The notes below the pieces were generated by a model. The model was not told where the DNA came from. It was given only the letters and a program-made list of their open reading frames with translations, and did not search any database. A stretch of DNA of 48,108 bases from Cytophagales bacterium (GTDB taxonomy: Bacteria > Bacteroidota > Bacteroidia > Cytophagales > Spirosomataceae): the NCBI GenBank assembly GCA_004292855.1, contig RDXN01000070.1, positions 1 to 48,108 of the forward strand, in the 5' to 3' direction. Below are positions 1-8,170 of this stretch, one piece after another (position 1 is the stretch's first letter; the number at the start of each line of letters is the position of its first letter). Position numbers and translations under genes: made by a program.

Positions 1-20
1 ATTACTCGGATAGTTCATCG

Positions 21-54
21 AGGTAGTTTTTAAGTTCGCACCTCAAAACTACCT
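21..54. repeat. Short inverted repeat at the left edge
   Basis: Arms AGGTAGTTTT (21-30) and AAAACTACCT (45-54) are perfect 10-base complements around a 14-base loop. It lies just before the VapC-like fragment. It could be a terminator of a gene outside the window or the end of a small repeat; nothing decides between them. Confidence 0.5.
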
Positions 55-68
55 GACCGGCTCTCACT

Positions 69-260
69 TTGCGTGAAACTTTAGACAACCTCTTAGACCA
101 AACGCATTTAACTGCTTACAATCAGATTCCCCTCCATGACGACCACCGCGATCCATTCGACCGGATGATTCTGGCAATTGCACTGGCCGAAAATCTGACA
201 CTGATTTCTTCAGACACAAATTTTCCACGCTACAGCGATTTGATCAACGTCGGTTGGTAG
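69..260 (+). pseudogene. PIN-domain (VapC-like) toxin, C-terminal remnant
   Basis: The frame encodes only the last half of a PIN-domain ribonuclease of the VapC type. The block HRDPFDRMILAIALAENLTL followed by ISSD and a distal Tyr is the usual C-terminal half of this family, which normally runs about 125-140 residues; here 63 remain. The first usable codon is TTG at 69 and a TGA in the same frame lies at 54-56. No antitoxin gene precedes it inside the window. The N-terminal acidic residues of the PIN active site are absent, so it is probably inactive. A frameshift linking it to sequence left of position 1 cannot be excluded. Confidence 0.6.
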
Positions 261-266
261 CATCCG

Positions 267-1517
267 TTACTTCTTCTTTTTCACTTTCCCCTTCTTCTTG
301 CCCGCCGTTTCTTCAAACTCGGCTACTTCCTTCATCAAAGCCTTGAGATCAATTTTCGATTCGGGGCTGAGGGCGCGGGTAATCTGCCGCTCGTCGTCGG
401 AGAAGATGATCGACTCGATGGGGTCGCCGATGTAGGCCTCGATTTCGCGCAGGAGCTTTTCTTCTTCGGGGGCGCAAAACGACACGGCCTTGCCTTTCTT
501 GTCGCCCCGCCCGGTCCGGCCAATCCGGTGAACGTAGTTTTCGGGCTGTTCGGGCATGTCGTAGTTCACCACATAATCCACGTTCGGCACATCGATACCC
601 CGCGCACTTATATCGGTCGCAATCAGTACCTTAACCGTTCCGTTGCGGAATGACCGCATAGCCTGTTGGCGATCTTGTTGCTCCTTGTCGCCGTGAATCG
701 TCATGGTCTCGATGCCCACCCGCTCCATCGCCAGCATCACGCGCTCGGCCCGGACTTTGGTACGGATAAACACGAGCAGTTTAGCCTCGGCGTTTTCCTT
801 AATGAGCCGTTCCAGAAAAAACCGTTTGTCGTCCATTTCCATGAACGCGATGGCGTGGCTGATGTTCGTGTTGACCGGGTTACTGGGCGAAATCTGAATG
901 CGAATCGGGTTGCGCACAAGCGAATAGGCCAATTTCTTGATCGTTTCGTCGATGGTGGCCGAGAAAAACAGGGTTTGGCGTTGTTTGGGCAAGTGCCGAA
1001 TCAGGTCGCGGATGTCGTTCAGGAAACCCAGCGCGAGCATGTGGTCGGCCTCGTCCAGCACGAGCATTTCGACCCGGTCGAGCCGGAGGTGACCCTGATG
1101 CACGAGGTCGAATACGCGACCGGGAGTGGCCACCAGTATGTCGAATCCCTTTTCGAGTCGGGCAATTTGCGGATCTTGCTCCACGCCCCCCGTCACTGCA
1201 TAAATGCGGACTTTGGTGTGCCGAGCTAACTCCTGAAACGCTTCAGCGATTTGAACAGCGAGTTCGCGGGTCGGCACCATCACCACACAACGGATGCCCA
1301 ATGAGCGCGACGACGTTTTCCGAACGTGCAGTTGGCTGATAATCGGAATGGCAAACGCAGCCGTTTTTCCTGTACCGGTTTGAGCAATCGCCAGCACGTC
1401 TTCGCCCTTCAGAATATGCGGAATAGCCTTGTACTGGATGTCGGTTGGGCGTTTAAAACCCATCGTCTCCAGATTCTGCTTAACTTCGGGGGCTATGTTG
1501 TAATCGCTAAATTTCAT
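267..1517 (-). CDS. DEAD-box ATP-dependent RNA helicase (RhlE-like)
   Basis: Cytoplasmic ATP-dependent RNA helicase that remodels RNA duplexes. All motifs are present in order: Q motif around residues 20-28, Walker A AQTGTGKT at 45-52, PTRELA, TPGR, DEAD at 155-158, SAT at 186-188, ATDISARGID, and HRIGRTGR near 330. The C-terminus ends in a lysine-rich tail (KKKGKVKKKK) that probably binds RNA. The 416-residue length fits the short RhlE-like group, but the exact subfamily is inferred. A TAnnTTTG box lies only five bases upstream of the ATG, so the transcript may be nearly leaderless. It is a single-gene unit, convergent with the PIN fragment and divergent from the antitoxin-like gene. Confidence 0.95.
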   Translation of the reverse strand: MKFSDYNIAPEVKQNLETMGFKRPTDIQYKAIPHILKGEDVLAIAQTGTGKTAAFAIPIISQLHVRKTSSRSLGIRCVVMVPTRELAVQIAEAFQELARHTKVRIYAVTGGVEQDPQIARLEKGFDILVATPGRVFDLVHQGHLRLDRVEMLVLDEADHMLALGFLNDIRDLIRHLPKQRQTLFFSATIDETIKKLAYSLVRNPIRIQISPSNPVNTNISHAIAFMEMDDKRFFLERLIKENAEAKLLVFIRTKVRAERVMLAMERVGIETMTIHGDKEQQDRQQAMRSFRNGTVKVLIATDISARGIDVPNVDYVVNYDMPEQPENYVHRIGRTGRGDKKGKAVSFCAPEEEKLLREIEAYIGDPIESIIFSDDERQITRALSPESKIDLKALMKEVAEFEETAGKKKGKVKKKK

Positions 1518-1521
1518 AGCA

Positions 1522-1529
1522 CAAAGGTA
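1522..1529 (-). promoter_or_regulatory. Bacteroidota -7 promoter box of the helicase gene
   Basis: Read on the minus strand the box is TACCTTTG, matching the TAnnTTTG consensus. It ends five bases before the ATG at 1517. No well-spaced TTTG -33 element was seen, so support rests on the -7 box alone. Confidence 0.45.
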
Positions 1530-1612
1530 CGCCTAGCAAACGGAATTAGGCTTTGCGTCAAGTCACGACTTTGTGGTGCGTATATTTGTTCATCACTATT
1601 CAAATCAAGACT

Positions 1613-1810
1613 ATGTTGAGCGTTCAATACGTCACAGATAGTAAAGGGAAGCCGCTTTACGTCCAACTTCCGATTAAGGAATTTGAAAAACTATTGGCTG
1701 ACGCCGAAGAACTAGCCGACATTGCGGCTTACAAGAAGGCAAAAAAGAAGCCCGGCAAAGCAATCTCGTTCAACGAAGCGTTTGCCCAGATTGATTATTT
1801 AATGAGGTAG
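1613..1810 (+). CDS. Small antitoxin-like protein
   Basis: A 65-residue protein starting at the ATG at 1613; the frame is open further upstream but that part looks random. A short beta segment (VQYVTDSKGKPLYVQLP) is followed by an acidic helix and LADIAAYKKAKKKPGKAISF, a layout like the DNA-binding plus linker region of RelB/Phd-type antitoxins, whose C-terminal segment often reads LxDxxAYxxAK. No standard RelE or YoeB toxin follows. The next gene, 36 bp downstream on the same strand, encodes a HEPN-domain protein that could be its partner. The family is inferred from pattern only. Confidence 0.6.
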   Translation: MLSVQYVTDSKGKPLYVQLPIKEFEKLLADAEELADIAAYKKAKKKPGKAISFNEAFAQIDYLMR

Positions 1811-1846
1811 TGATCGTTTCTCTTTCTTATAGCCCAATAAAATTCT

Positions 1847-2629
1847 ATGATAGATTTAGATGAGGAATTGCGAGTATTGGAAAACTCCATCCGGGATATA
1901 ATTTCATTTGTTTTGTTAAAAGTTTACGGTCCACAATGGGTTGATAAATTAAAAGTTTCAGAGGGCAGACTTGAACACTGGAAGGAAAATTATTCTAAAG
2001 AGCATGATCGACTCAAAGGAAGTCCCTTGGAATCACGACTCATATATTATTCAGAATTTTATGACTTGTGTAGTATCATTGATAAGCATTGGGACAATGG
2101 ATTTTCTGAGGTGTTTCAGGATAAGAAGCCGGTTTTAGTGTTTCTCAAAGTAGCGGAGAAATTCAGAAATCCAGATGCTCATAGTCGTGAATTATTTGAA
2201 TATCAAAAGCATTTAATCAAAGGCATTTCAGGAGAACTAAGAACACAAATAATGAAATACAGAGGCAAAAGAGAGAATCCAGATGATTATTTTCCGGTCA
2301 TCGAAGCTGTGATAGATAGCTTAGGAAATTCCATTTCAAATCCTGTTTACGCCCAAATGATTCAAAGTAGTCAAGTATGCAAGGTGGGCGATATGGTAGA
2401 AATTATTGCTCACTCAATTGATCCGCTTGGCGGAGACTTAGATTACAGCATCGACAGAATTGGTAGAAAGAGTTGGGCTAAAAATAACAAATCGACCATT
2501 GTCTTCGAGAAGTCTGATATAGGAAAGTGTTGCGATATACAGATCATGATAAAAACTAAGCGGGATCATCATGCATATAGTTCTTTTGATGATTATGTTC
2601 AAATCAGGTATGTCGTTTTGCCTTCGTGA
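1847..2629 (+). CDS. HEPN-domain (Swt1-like) protein with C-terminal beta-sandwich
   Basis: A 260-residue protein. Residues 1 to about 150 are helical and resemble the Swt1-type HEPN domain: a YYSEFYDLCSII segment, then FRNPDAH, where R107-N108-x3-H112 fits the HEPN ribonuclease motif R-x4-6-H. After about residue 165 the chain becomes beta-rich and looks like an Ig-like sandwich (IDPLGGDLDYSI, ending in DDYVQIRYVVLP). HEPN domains are common in toxin and antiphage RNases, often with a sensor domain. There is no signal peptide, so it should act in the cytoplasm. The gene is visibly more AT-rich than its neighbours, suggesting acquisition by transfer. The RNase activity and the role of the sandwich are inference. 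Confidence 0.6.
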   Translation: MIDLDEELRVLENSIRDIISFVLLKVYGPQWVDKLKVSEGRLEHWKENYSKEHDRLKGSPLESRLIYYSEFYDLCSIIDKHWDNGFSEVFQDKKPVLVFLKVAEKFRNPDAHSRELFEYQKHLIKGISGELRTQIMKYRGKRENPDDYFPVIEAVIDSLGNSISNPVYAQMIQSSQVCKVGDMVEIIAHSIDPLGGDLDYSIDRIGRKSWAKNNKSTIVFEKSDIGKCCDIQIMIKTKRDHHAYSSFDDYVQIRYVVLPS

Positions 2630-2674
2630 AACAACAAATACCAAGTGATTTACCCCTGCTAATAGAACCTAGTG

Positions 2675-4378
2675 ATGCCAACACCTCCAATTGCCAATCA
2701 CTTCGACGCCATTGTGGTCGGCTCCGGCATCAGCGGGGGCTGGGCCGCCAAAGAACTCACCGAAAAAGGGCTGCGCGTGCTGATGCTCGACCGGGGCCGC
2801 ATGGTCGAACACGTCAAGGACTACCACACGGCCATGACGCCCCCCTGGGAACTTCCCCACCGCGACAGTATGCCACTCGATCTGCTGGAGAAGTACCCCG
2901 TGCAGAACCGGACGGGCTTTGCCGTTACCGAGGCTACGCACCATTTTTTCATCAACGACCTCGAACATCCGTACGTTGAGGAGAAGCCTTTCGATTGGAT
3001 TCGGGGCAACCAGGTTGGCGGTAAATCGCTAACTTGGGGCCGGTATTCGTTCCGGTTCTCTGATCTCGATTTTGCCGCTAACGCACGCGAAGGCATCGCT
3101 GTCGACTGGCCCATCCGCTACAAAGACGTTGCCCCCTGGTACGACTACGTGGAGCGGTTTGCGGGGATTGCCGGTAACCGCGATGGCATCCCGCACCTGC
3201 CCGATGGCGTGTTCCAGCCCGCCATGCCTGACTCCTGCCTCGACGCCCACATCCGGCAGTCGATCAACGGTCAGTTCAAAGACCGGAAGGTGGTCTCGGC
3301 CCGGCTCGCCCACCTGACTGCCCCCACCGCAGAACAAACCGCGTTGGGTCGGGCTAAGTGTCAGTACCGCAACCTGTGTATGCGCGGCTGTCCGTACGGG
3401 GCCTATTTCAGTACGCAATCGGCCACGTTGCCAGCCGCCCGCAAGACCAACCGCCTGACGGTACGTCCTCACTCGCTCGTCAATTCGATTATTTATGATG
3501 AAAAGAGCAGGAAGGCAACGGGTGTACGCGTGATTGACGCCGAGACGGGAACGTGGCACGAGTTTTTCGCCAAGATTATCTTCCTGAATGCCTCCACGTT
3601 GGGATCAACGTTCGTGTTGCTCAACTCAACATCGGCGCGTTTTCCCAACGGCATGGACGACAGCGGGCAACTGGGCCATAACCTGATGGACCACCATTTT
3701 CACGTCGGGGCGTCGGGGCAATACGAAGGACTACAAGATAAAACCTACTTCGGGCGGCATCCGGGCGGCCTGTACATTCCCCGTTTTCGGAACGTGGGCA
3801 CCGACAAACAGGCGTTCAAGCGCGGGTATGGCTTTGAGGTATATTCGGGCCGCAGCAACTGGGACCACATTTTTGAGGAAGACGGCTTTGGAGTTGACCT
3901 TAAAGAAAAAGCCGCGCAATTTGGCAACTGGAACGTGACCCTCGACGCATTCTGCGAGACCCTCCCCTACCACGATAACCGCGTGTACCTGACCGACGCC
4001 GTGAAAGATAAATGGGGCCAACCGGTACTGAAAATGGACGCTTCGTTCCGCGACAACGAGCAACTCATGCGCAAAGACGCCAAAGAACAGGCTGTTCTGA
4101 TGCTCGAAAAAGCTGGTTTTACGGACATCGAACCGATGGACACGCCCACCAACCCCGGCCTCAGTATCCACGAAATGGGCACTGCCCGCATGGGGCGCGA
4201 TCCCAAAACGTCGGTCTTCAACGGGCAGTGTCAGCATCACGCCGTGAAAAACGTGTTCTGCACCGACGGAGCCGTGATGACCTCGTCGCCCTGCCAAAAC
4301 CCCTCCCTCACCTACATGGCCCTCACCGCCCGAGCCGCTGAGTATGCGGTGAAGGAGTTAAAGCGGGGTGGTATTTGA
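2675..4378 (+). CDS. GMC family FAD-dependent oxidoreductase
   Basis: Flavin-dependent glucose-methanol-choline oxidoreductase of 567 residues. The N-terminal dinucleotide-binding motif VVGSGISGGWAAKEL is followed by the conserved acidic end of strand 2 (LMLDRGR). The C-terminal domain carries HEMGTARMG and NPSLTYMALTARAAEYA, typical of the FAD-closing and catalytic region. A cysteine group (CQYRNLCMRGCPYGAYFS) in the middle resembles that of sugar and alcohol dehydrogenases of this family. The start is set at the ATG at 2675 just after an in-frame GTG. No Tat signal and no adjacent subunit or cytochrome gene are seen, so substrate and electron acceptor are unknown. Oxidation of a sugar or polyol is the likeliest role. 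Confidence 0.9.
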   Translation: MPTPPIANHFDAIVVGSGISGGWAAKELTEKGLRVLMLDRGRMVEHVKDYHTAMTPPWELPHRDSMPLDLLEKYPVQNRTGFAVTEATHHFFINDLEHPYVEEKPFDWIRGNQVGGKSLTWGRYSFRFSDLDFAANAREGIAVDWPIRYKDVAPWYDYVERFAGIAGNRDGIPHLPDGVFQPAMPDSCLDAHIRQSINGQFKDRKVVSARLAHLTAPTAEQTALGRAKCQYRNLCMRGCPYGAYFSTQSATLPAARKTNRLTVRPHSLVNSIIYDEKSRKATGVRVIDAETGTWHEFFAKIIFLNASTLGSTFVLLNSTSARFPNGMDDSGQLGHNLMDHHFHVGASGQYEGLQDKTYFGRHPGGLYIPRFRNVGTDKQAFKRGYGFEVYSGRSNWDHIFEEDGFGVDLKEKAAQFGNWNVTLDAFCETLPYHDNRVYLTDAVKDKWGQPVLKMDASFRDNEQLMRKDAKEQAVLMLEKAGFTDIEPMDTPTNPGLSIHEMGTARMGRDPKTSVFNGQCQHHAVKNVFCTDGAVMTSSPCQNPSLTYMALTARAAEYAVKELKRGGI

Positions 4379-4387
4379 TACTGACTA

Positions 4388-4479
4388 TTTTTGTCATCCC
4401 GAAGAATGAGGGATCTAATTTCCCCAAGCTCAAGTGTCTATAAGGCAAGCAGATCCCTCATTCTTCGGGATGACAAAAA
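4388..4479. repeat. Palindromic dispersed repeat, copy 1 (GTCATCCCGA type)
   Basis: Perfect 29-base arms, TTTTTGTCATCCCGAAGAAT... at 4388-4416 and the complement at 4451-4479, flank a 34-base loop. It sits between two convergent genes and could terminate transcription both ways. Related arms occur at 31143-31251 and 34639-34761, so this is a repeat family rather than a one-off terminator. Confidence 0.85.
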
Positions 4480-4497
4480 CGAATCAGAAACCCTAAA

Positions 4498-6162
4498 CTA
4501 CAATTTCGGGTGCTTCTTGTGCCAGTCCGTGGCATCCTGATACGCCTTCGCTACAGCCAACACCTTGCCTTCGTTGAATAGTTGCCCCATAAAGGTAATG
4601 CTTGTGGGTAAACCTTTAGCCGTGAATCCGTTAGGCAGCACCACACACGGATGGCCAGTCAGGTTTGTGAGCGTGAGGTTTCCGCCCGCATAGGTCGGAC
4701 TCATGTACACATCAACGCCCGCTTTCTGGAGGATTTCGTGCATCTCGTTGATGAGTTTGGTGCGAATCCGGTTGGCTTGCAAATACTCCACGGCGGGCAC
4801 AAACCGGGCCGAGCGGAATGTAGACGGCCACGCGTTTTTGCCCTGCCGCACCATCAAATCGTCCTTGTTATTCCGGGTCAATTCGTCGAAAGCGGCCCCA
4901 CCCTCCACGCCGATAATCAGGCGCAGGGCACCGTAATTAAAAGCGGGAAGCGTGATCGGCACGAGCGTCGCGCCGAGTTTGCGGAGGGTTTCGAGGGTAG
5001 CCGCGTCGTTGGCTTTGTTGGCGTAATCGCTTCCGAATGGCTTATCCAGACAGCCGATTTTCATACCCTTGAGCGACGTCATGGGGGCATATTGAAACGG
5101 GGCCGCAATTACCGTCGGGTCTTCGCCGTCGGGTCCGTAAATCGCGTTGAACACCAGCGCACAATCCTCCACCGAGCGCGTCATGGGGCCAATTTTATCC
5201 ATCGACCACGATAACGCCATGGCCCCGTGCCGACTTACCCGCCCGAATGTGGGGCGCAGGCCCGTAATACCGTTGACCGTTGCGGGCGACACAATGGACC
5301 CCAGCGTTTCGGTGCCAATCGCAAACGGCAACAAACCCGCCGACACACTCGACCCCGACCCCGCCGACGACCCGCTCGACCCGGTTTCGATGTCCCACGG
5401 GTTGCGCGTCATACCCCCAAACCACACGTCGCCCATCGCCAGTTCGCCCATCGAGAGTTTGGCACACAGCACCGCCCCGGCATCTTCGAGTCGTTGAATC
5501 ACGGTGGCATCGAGGTTTAGAACCTGATCTTTGTAGGGTACTGAACCCCAGGTAGTTTTGTAGCCCTTTTTGGCCAGCAAATCTTTGGCCCCGTACGGAA
5601 TGCCGTGCAGCGGACCCCGATATTTACCCGCTTTCAATTCGGCATCAGCCCGGCGAGCCTGTTGCAGGGCGAGGTCTTCGGTGAGCGTAACGACGCAATG
5701 CAGTTTAGGGTCGTAGGTCTTGAGCCGATTCAGGAAAAACCGGGTTAACTCCTCCGACGAAACCTGCCGCGTCCGAATCAACTCGCTCAACTGCCCGACC
5801 GTATAAAACGCCAGTTCGTCGCGGTTGGCGGGCAGTTTCACCACCCCCGCTGCCGAGGCTTTGAAACTCGACGGGCCGGTGGGCATTTTGAAGTGAGCCG
5901 GTAATGGGTTGAAATACAGGGCCGGAGCCACATCGTTGGTCAGATCGACGGTGCGAATGGTGACGTAGTCGTTTCGTTTACTGGTCAGATCGCTCAACAT
6001 CGAGTCGCGTTCGGCGGGTGAAAACTCCAGACCAAACACGCGGGCGGCTGCCTCGGCTACATCGGTTGTCAGGGGTTTCTTAGGGTCGTCGGTACGGGCA
6101 ACGATGGCCCCGGCCAGGAAACAGGCCGAGCCGACAAGGGAAAGGAGAAGAGCTTTTTTCAT
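4498..6162 (-). CDS. Secreted amidase-signature family hydrolase
   Basis: A 554-residue amidase with the Ser-cisSer-Lys triad. The Lys is in GIPYGAKDLL, and the serines are in the Gly/Ser loop GSSGSSAGSGSSVSAGL. Family members hydrolyse C-N bonds in amides. The N-terminus MKKALLLSLVGSACFLAGA is a signal peptide, so the enzyme is exported to the periplasm or surface. About 120 residues precede the amidase core and do not match a domain I recognise. The ATG at 6162 was chosen because the signal peptide begins there, although the frame continues upstream. A minus-strand TAAATTTG box at 6168-6175 is a plausible -7 element. The substrate is unknown. Confidence 0.9.
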   Translation of the reverse strand: MKKALLLSLVGSACFLAGAIVARTDDPKKPLTTDVAEAAARVFGLEFSPAERDSMLSDLTSKRNDYVTIRTVDLTNDVAPALYFNPLPAHFKMPTGPSSFKASAAGVVKLPANRDELAFYTVGQLSELIRTRQVSSEELTRFFLNRLKTYDPKLHCVVTLTEDLALQQARRADAELKAGKYRGPLHGIPYGAKDLLAKKGYKTTWGSVPYKDQVLNLDATVIQRLEDAGAVLCAKLSMGELAMGDVWFGGMTRNPWDIETGSSGSSAGSGSSVSAGLLPFAIGTETLGSIVSPATVNGITGLRPTFGRVSRHGAMALSWSMDKIGPMTRSVEDCALVFNAIYGPDGEDPTVIAAPFQYAPMTSLKGMKIGCLDKPFGSDYANKANDAATLETLRKLGATLVPITLPAFNYGALRLIIGVEGGAAFDELTRNNKDDLMVRQGKNAWPSTFRSARFVPAVEYLQANRIRTKLINEMHEILQKAGVDVYMSPTYAGGNLTLTNLTGHPCVVLPNGFTAKGLPTSITFMGQLFNEGKVLAVAKAYQDATDWHKKHPKL

Positions 6163-6256
6163 GGAGTCAAATTTAGATGTCAGTTGAGCAACAATATAAA
6201 GACACCAAAACAATTCGTTTCTTGTTTTTACGTATATTGATGAAAATTTGGTACTT

Positions 6257-6511
6257 ATGACAACGACGTTTCAACTGAACGAAACCGAAATGAATGAGCA
6301 ATTTTTAGCCGCTATAAAATCGCTCTTTAAAGGTCAATATCTTACCGTAACTGTCGAAGCGGCTGAGGGTGTGGCAGATGAAACATCGCACCTCTTGTCT
6401 TCGCCAGCAAATCGGGATCGCCTGCTTCAATCGCTCCAGAACGTACGAGAAGGCCGAAACCTTATTGAAACGGATATCAATCAACTAACTGCGCTTCTAA
6501 AAAATGCGTAA
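6257..6511 (+). CDS. Antitoxin of a YoeB-type toxin-antitoxin pair
   Basis: An 84-residue protein read from the ATG at 6257; a TTG nine bases upstream is the alternative. It should bind and neutralise the toxin encoded next and repress their common promoter. The C-terminal half (SSPANRDRLLQSLQNVREG) has the amphipathic helix typical of antitoxins of RelE/YoeB toxins. The N-terminal part (TTTFQLNETEMNEQFLAAIK) is a short strand plus helix, but I cannot assign the DNA-binding fold with certainty. Its 3' end overlaps the toxin start by 8 bp, indicating translational coupling. Confidence 0.8.
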   Translation: MTTTFQLNETEMNEQFLAAIKSLFKGQYLTVTVEAAEGVADETSHLLSSPANRDRLLQSLQNVREGRNLIETDINQLTALLKNA

Positions 6512-6767
6512 GCTGATTGTGGAGCAAGCTGCTCAGGAGGATTTGTTCTTTTGGGCTAGAACAGACCCCAAGCTGTTACGTAAAATACTTCAACTCATTG
6601 AGGACGCTCAAAAGAATCCGTTCAGCGGCTTGGGCAAGCCAGAAGCCCTCAAGCATGATTTGAAAGGATTATGGTCACGTCGTATCTCCGACGAACACCG
6701 ACTTGTTTACATGGTTAATGACGAAGCACTCTTCATTCTGCAATGTCGTTGGCACTACTCGCCTTGA
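6504..6767 (+). CDS. yoeB: YoeB/Txe-type mRNA interferase toxin
   Basis: An 87-residue toxin of the RelE superfamily that cleaves mRNA at the ribosome. The C-terminal half is diagnostic: GKPEALKHDLKGLWSRRI, then SDEHRLVY and the terminal CRWHY. Glu47, Arg60/Arg66, His84 and Tyr85 correspond to the catalytic residues of YoeB. The length matches the family (about 84-90). It overlaps the upstream antitoxin gene by 8 bp, and its 3' end overlaps the convergent coaE gene by 13 bp. The pair looks intact. Confidence 0.92.
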   Translation: MRKLIVEQAAQEDLFFWARTDPKLLRKILQLIEDAQKNPFSGLGKPEALKHDLKGLWSRRISDEHRLVYMVNDEALFILQCRWHYSP

Positions 6768-7351
6768 AACGCTTTGTGAAGCCTGACAATCTCCGGCAAC
6801 AATACCGTTTTTTCGTCATTAATCAACACATAATCAGCAAGTTTAGCGCGTTCCTCGTCACTAATCTGGTTCTGGATAATACCCCGTATTTCGGCTTCGG
6901 AGCGGTGGGGGTCGCGCAGGCGGATGCGGGCAATGCGCAGGTTTATGGGGGCCGTTACCACCACTACCTTGTCGAGGGTGTTGTGGTCGCCAGCGGCACG
7001 CATCAGGGCCGCTTCTTTTAGTACGTAGGGATGAGTTGAGTGTTGCGCGACCCAGCTTTGCGTGTCGGCCATCACACGCGGATGCACGAGCGCGTTGAGT
7101 TGCTGGAGTAATGAGGCATCCGCAAACACCTGACTCGCCACCCAGGGGCGGTTGTAGCGACCGTTGGGCAAGTAGGCATCCGGCCCCAACAGGCGTTTAA
7201 TGTCGGCCTTCAAAATGGGGTCGTGGTCGGTGAGCCATTTGGCCCGGTCGTCGGCGGCATAGACCGGGACGCCCAACGCCCGGAACACCGCGCAAACTAC
7301 GCTCTTGCCGGAACCGATCCCACCCGTTATGCCGATTTGCAAAGGTTTCAT
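6755..7351 (-). CDS. coaE: Dephospho-CoA kinase
   Basis: Last step of coenzyme A synthesis: phosphorylation of dephospho-CoA at the ribose 3'-hydroxyl using ATP. The N-terminus holds the P-loop GGIGSGKS (10-17), followed by AADDRAK, LNALVHPRV and the lid region RIRLRDPHR. At 198 residues it has normal length. It is the last gene of the minus-strand block shared with YbbR, yajC and nusB, separated from YbbR by a long palindrome. Its 3' end runs 13 bp into the convergent toxin gene. Confidence 0.95.
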   Translation of the reverse strand: MKPLQIGITGGIGSGKSVVCAVFRALGVPVYAADDRAKWLTDHDPILKADIKRLLGPDAYLPNGRYNRPWVASQVFADASLLQQLNALVHPRVMADTQSWVAQHSTHPYVLKEAALMRAAGDHNTLDKVVVVTAPINLRIARIRLRDPHRSEAEIRGIIQNQISDEERAKLADYVLINDEKTVLLPEIVRLHKAFQGE

Positions 7352-7360
7352 TATTGAGAT

Positions 7361-7465
7361 GTTTCAATGCTACGCTGTTTCATTGGCTACGCCGTTTCAG
7401 GTTTCAACGCGAAGCAATGAAACTACAGAAACGGCGTAGCCAATGAAACAGCGTAGCATTGAAAC
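7361..7465. repeat. 38-bp palindrome between YbbR and coaE
   Basis: Arms 7361-7398 and 7428-7465 are perfect reverse complements of 38 bases around a 29-base loop. Each arm is built of related subunits (TTTCAATGCTACGC, TTTCATTGGCTACGCC), and a degenerate third copy lies in the loop. It fills nearly the whole spacer between two genes of the same operon. Confidence 0.85.
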
Positions 7466-7469
7466 AAAT

Positions 7470-8156
7470 TTATTGCGGTGACAGCAACTCGCCTACCTCG
7501 AAACTCACCGACACCCGGTTGGCACTCGCCCGCAGCATAGGGTGCCGGAAGTTATTGATCAAAATTTCCTCGTCGTAGTTATCGGCGATGCGCTTGCCGG
7601 GAATTTTCACAAAAAGCGTGTCGGGAATACCTTGCACCAATCGGCGGGGACCTTCAACCGTGATGGTGCGCGGGCGAACGTTAATCAGGCTCGTCACCAC
7701 AAATCGGGGGGCCATGTTCATGTGCAGGCTGTCCGGCACAAGCCGGATCGTGCGGACCATCCGCTGCTCAAAGCCGAGTTCAAGCGTATCGGCCACCACG
7801 AAATTCACCCGCAGGTTTTTTATTTGCTCAGCCAGCGAGACCGTCATGGCCGAGGTATTAATTACCGACTCGTGCAGGGGGTTGCGCACCAGGTAGTCGA
7901 CTGAGGGTGTACGAAATGGCAACCACGAATGGCCCAATAAATTCCAGCCACTCCCCGACACATTGACCATCACCGTTTTGGGCAAGGCCGAAGTGGGCAC
8001 ATACAGCGAATCGTTGTACAGAAATCGGACGGGGTAATTGACGTTCAGCGAGTAACCATCTTTGTTCAGGGCATTGAGCAGCCAAAACAGGGCTGCTGCC
8101 AGTACACACCCCATCAACTTAATGGGTTGAAACGGAGTGGATTGAGCATTTGTCAT
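7470..8156 (-). CDS. YbbR-like domain protein
   Basis: A 228-residue membrane-anchored protein. One N-terminal transmembrane helix (LMGCVLAAALFWLLNAL) is followed by beta-rich repeats of the YbbR type, for example LPKTVMVNVSGSGWNLL and the later PRTITVEGPRRLV segment. In Firmicutes the related CdaR controls diadenylate cyclase; no such cyclase lies here, so that link is not implied. In Bacteroidota this gene commonly stands between yajC and coaE, as here. It is probably co-transcribed with yajC, 14 bp upstream. The molecular role is unknown. Confidence 0.8.
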   Translation of the reverse strand: MTNAQSTPFQPIKLMGCVLAAALFWLLNALNKDGYSLNVNYPVRFLYNDSLYVPTSALPKTVMVNVSGSGWNLLGHSWLPFRTPSVDYLVRNPLHESVINTSAMTVSLAEQIKNLRVNFVVADTLELGFEQRMVRTIRLVPDSLHMNMAPRFVVTSLINVRPRTITVEGPRRLVQGIPDTLFVKIPGKRIADNYDEEILINNFRHPMLRASANRVSVSFEVGELLSPQ

Positions 8157-8170
8157 TTGTCAATGACGCT

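Noticed and set aside
666-1229. 187-codon open frame opposite the helicase gene
   Set aside because: It is the antisense shadow of a fully conserved DEAD-box gene and has no recognisable protein features.
2438-2644. Minus-strand frame over the end of the HEPN gene
   Set aside because: It is antisense to a coherent plus-strand gene and shows no domain pattern.
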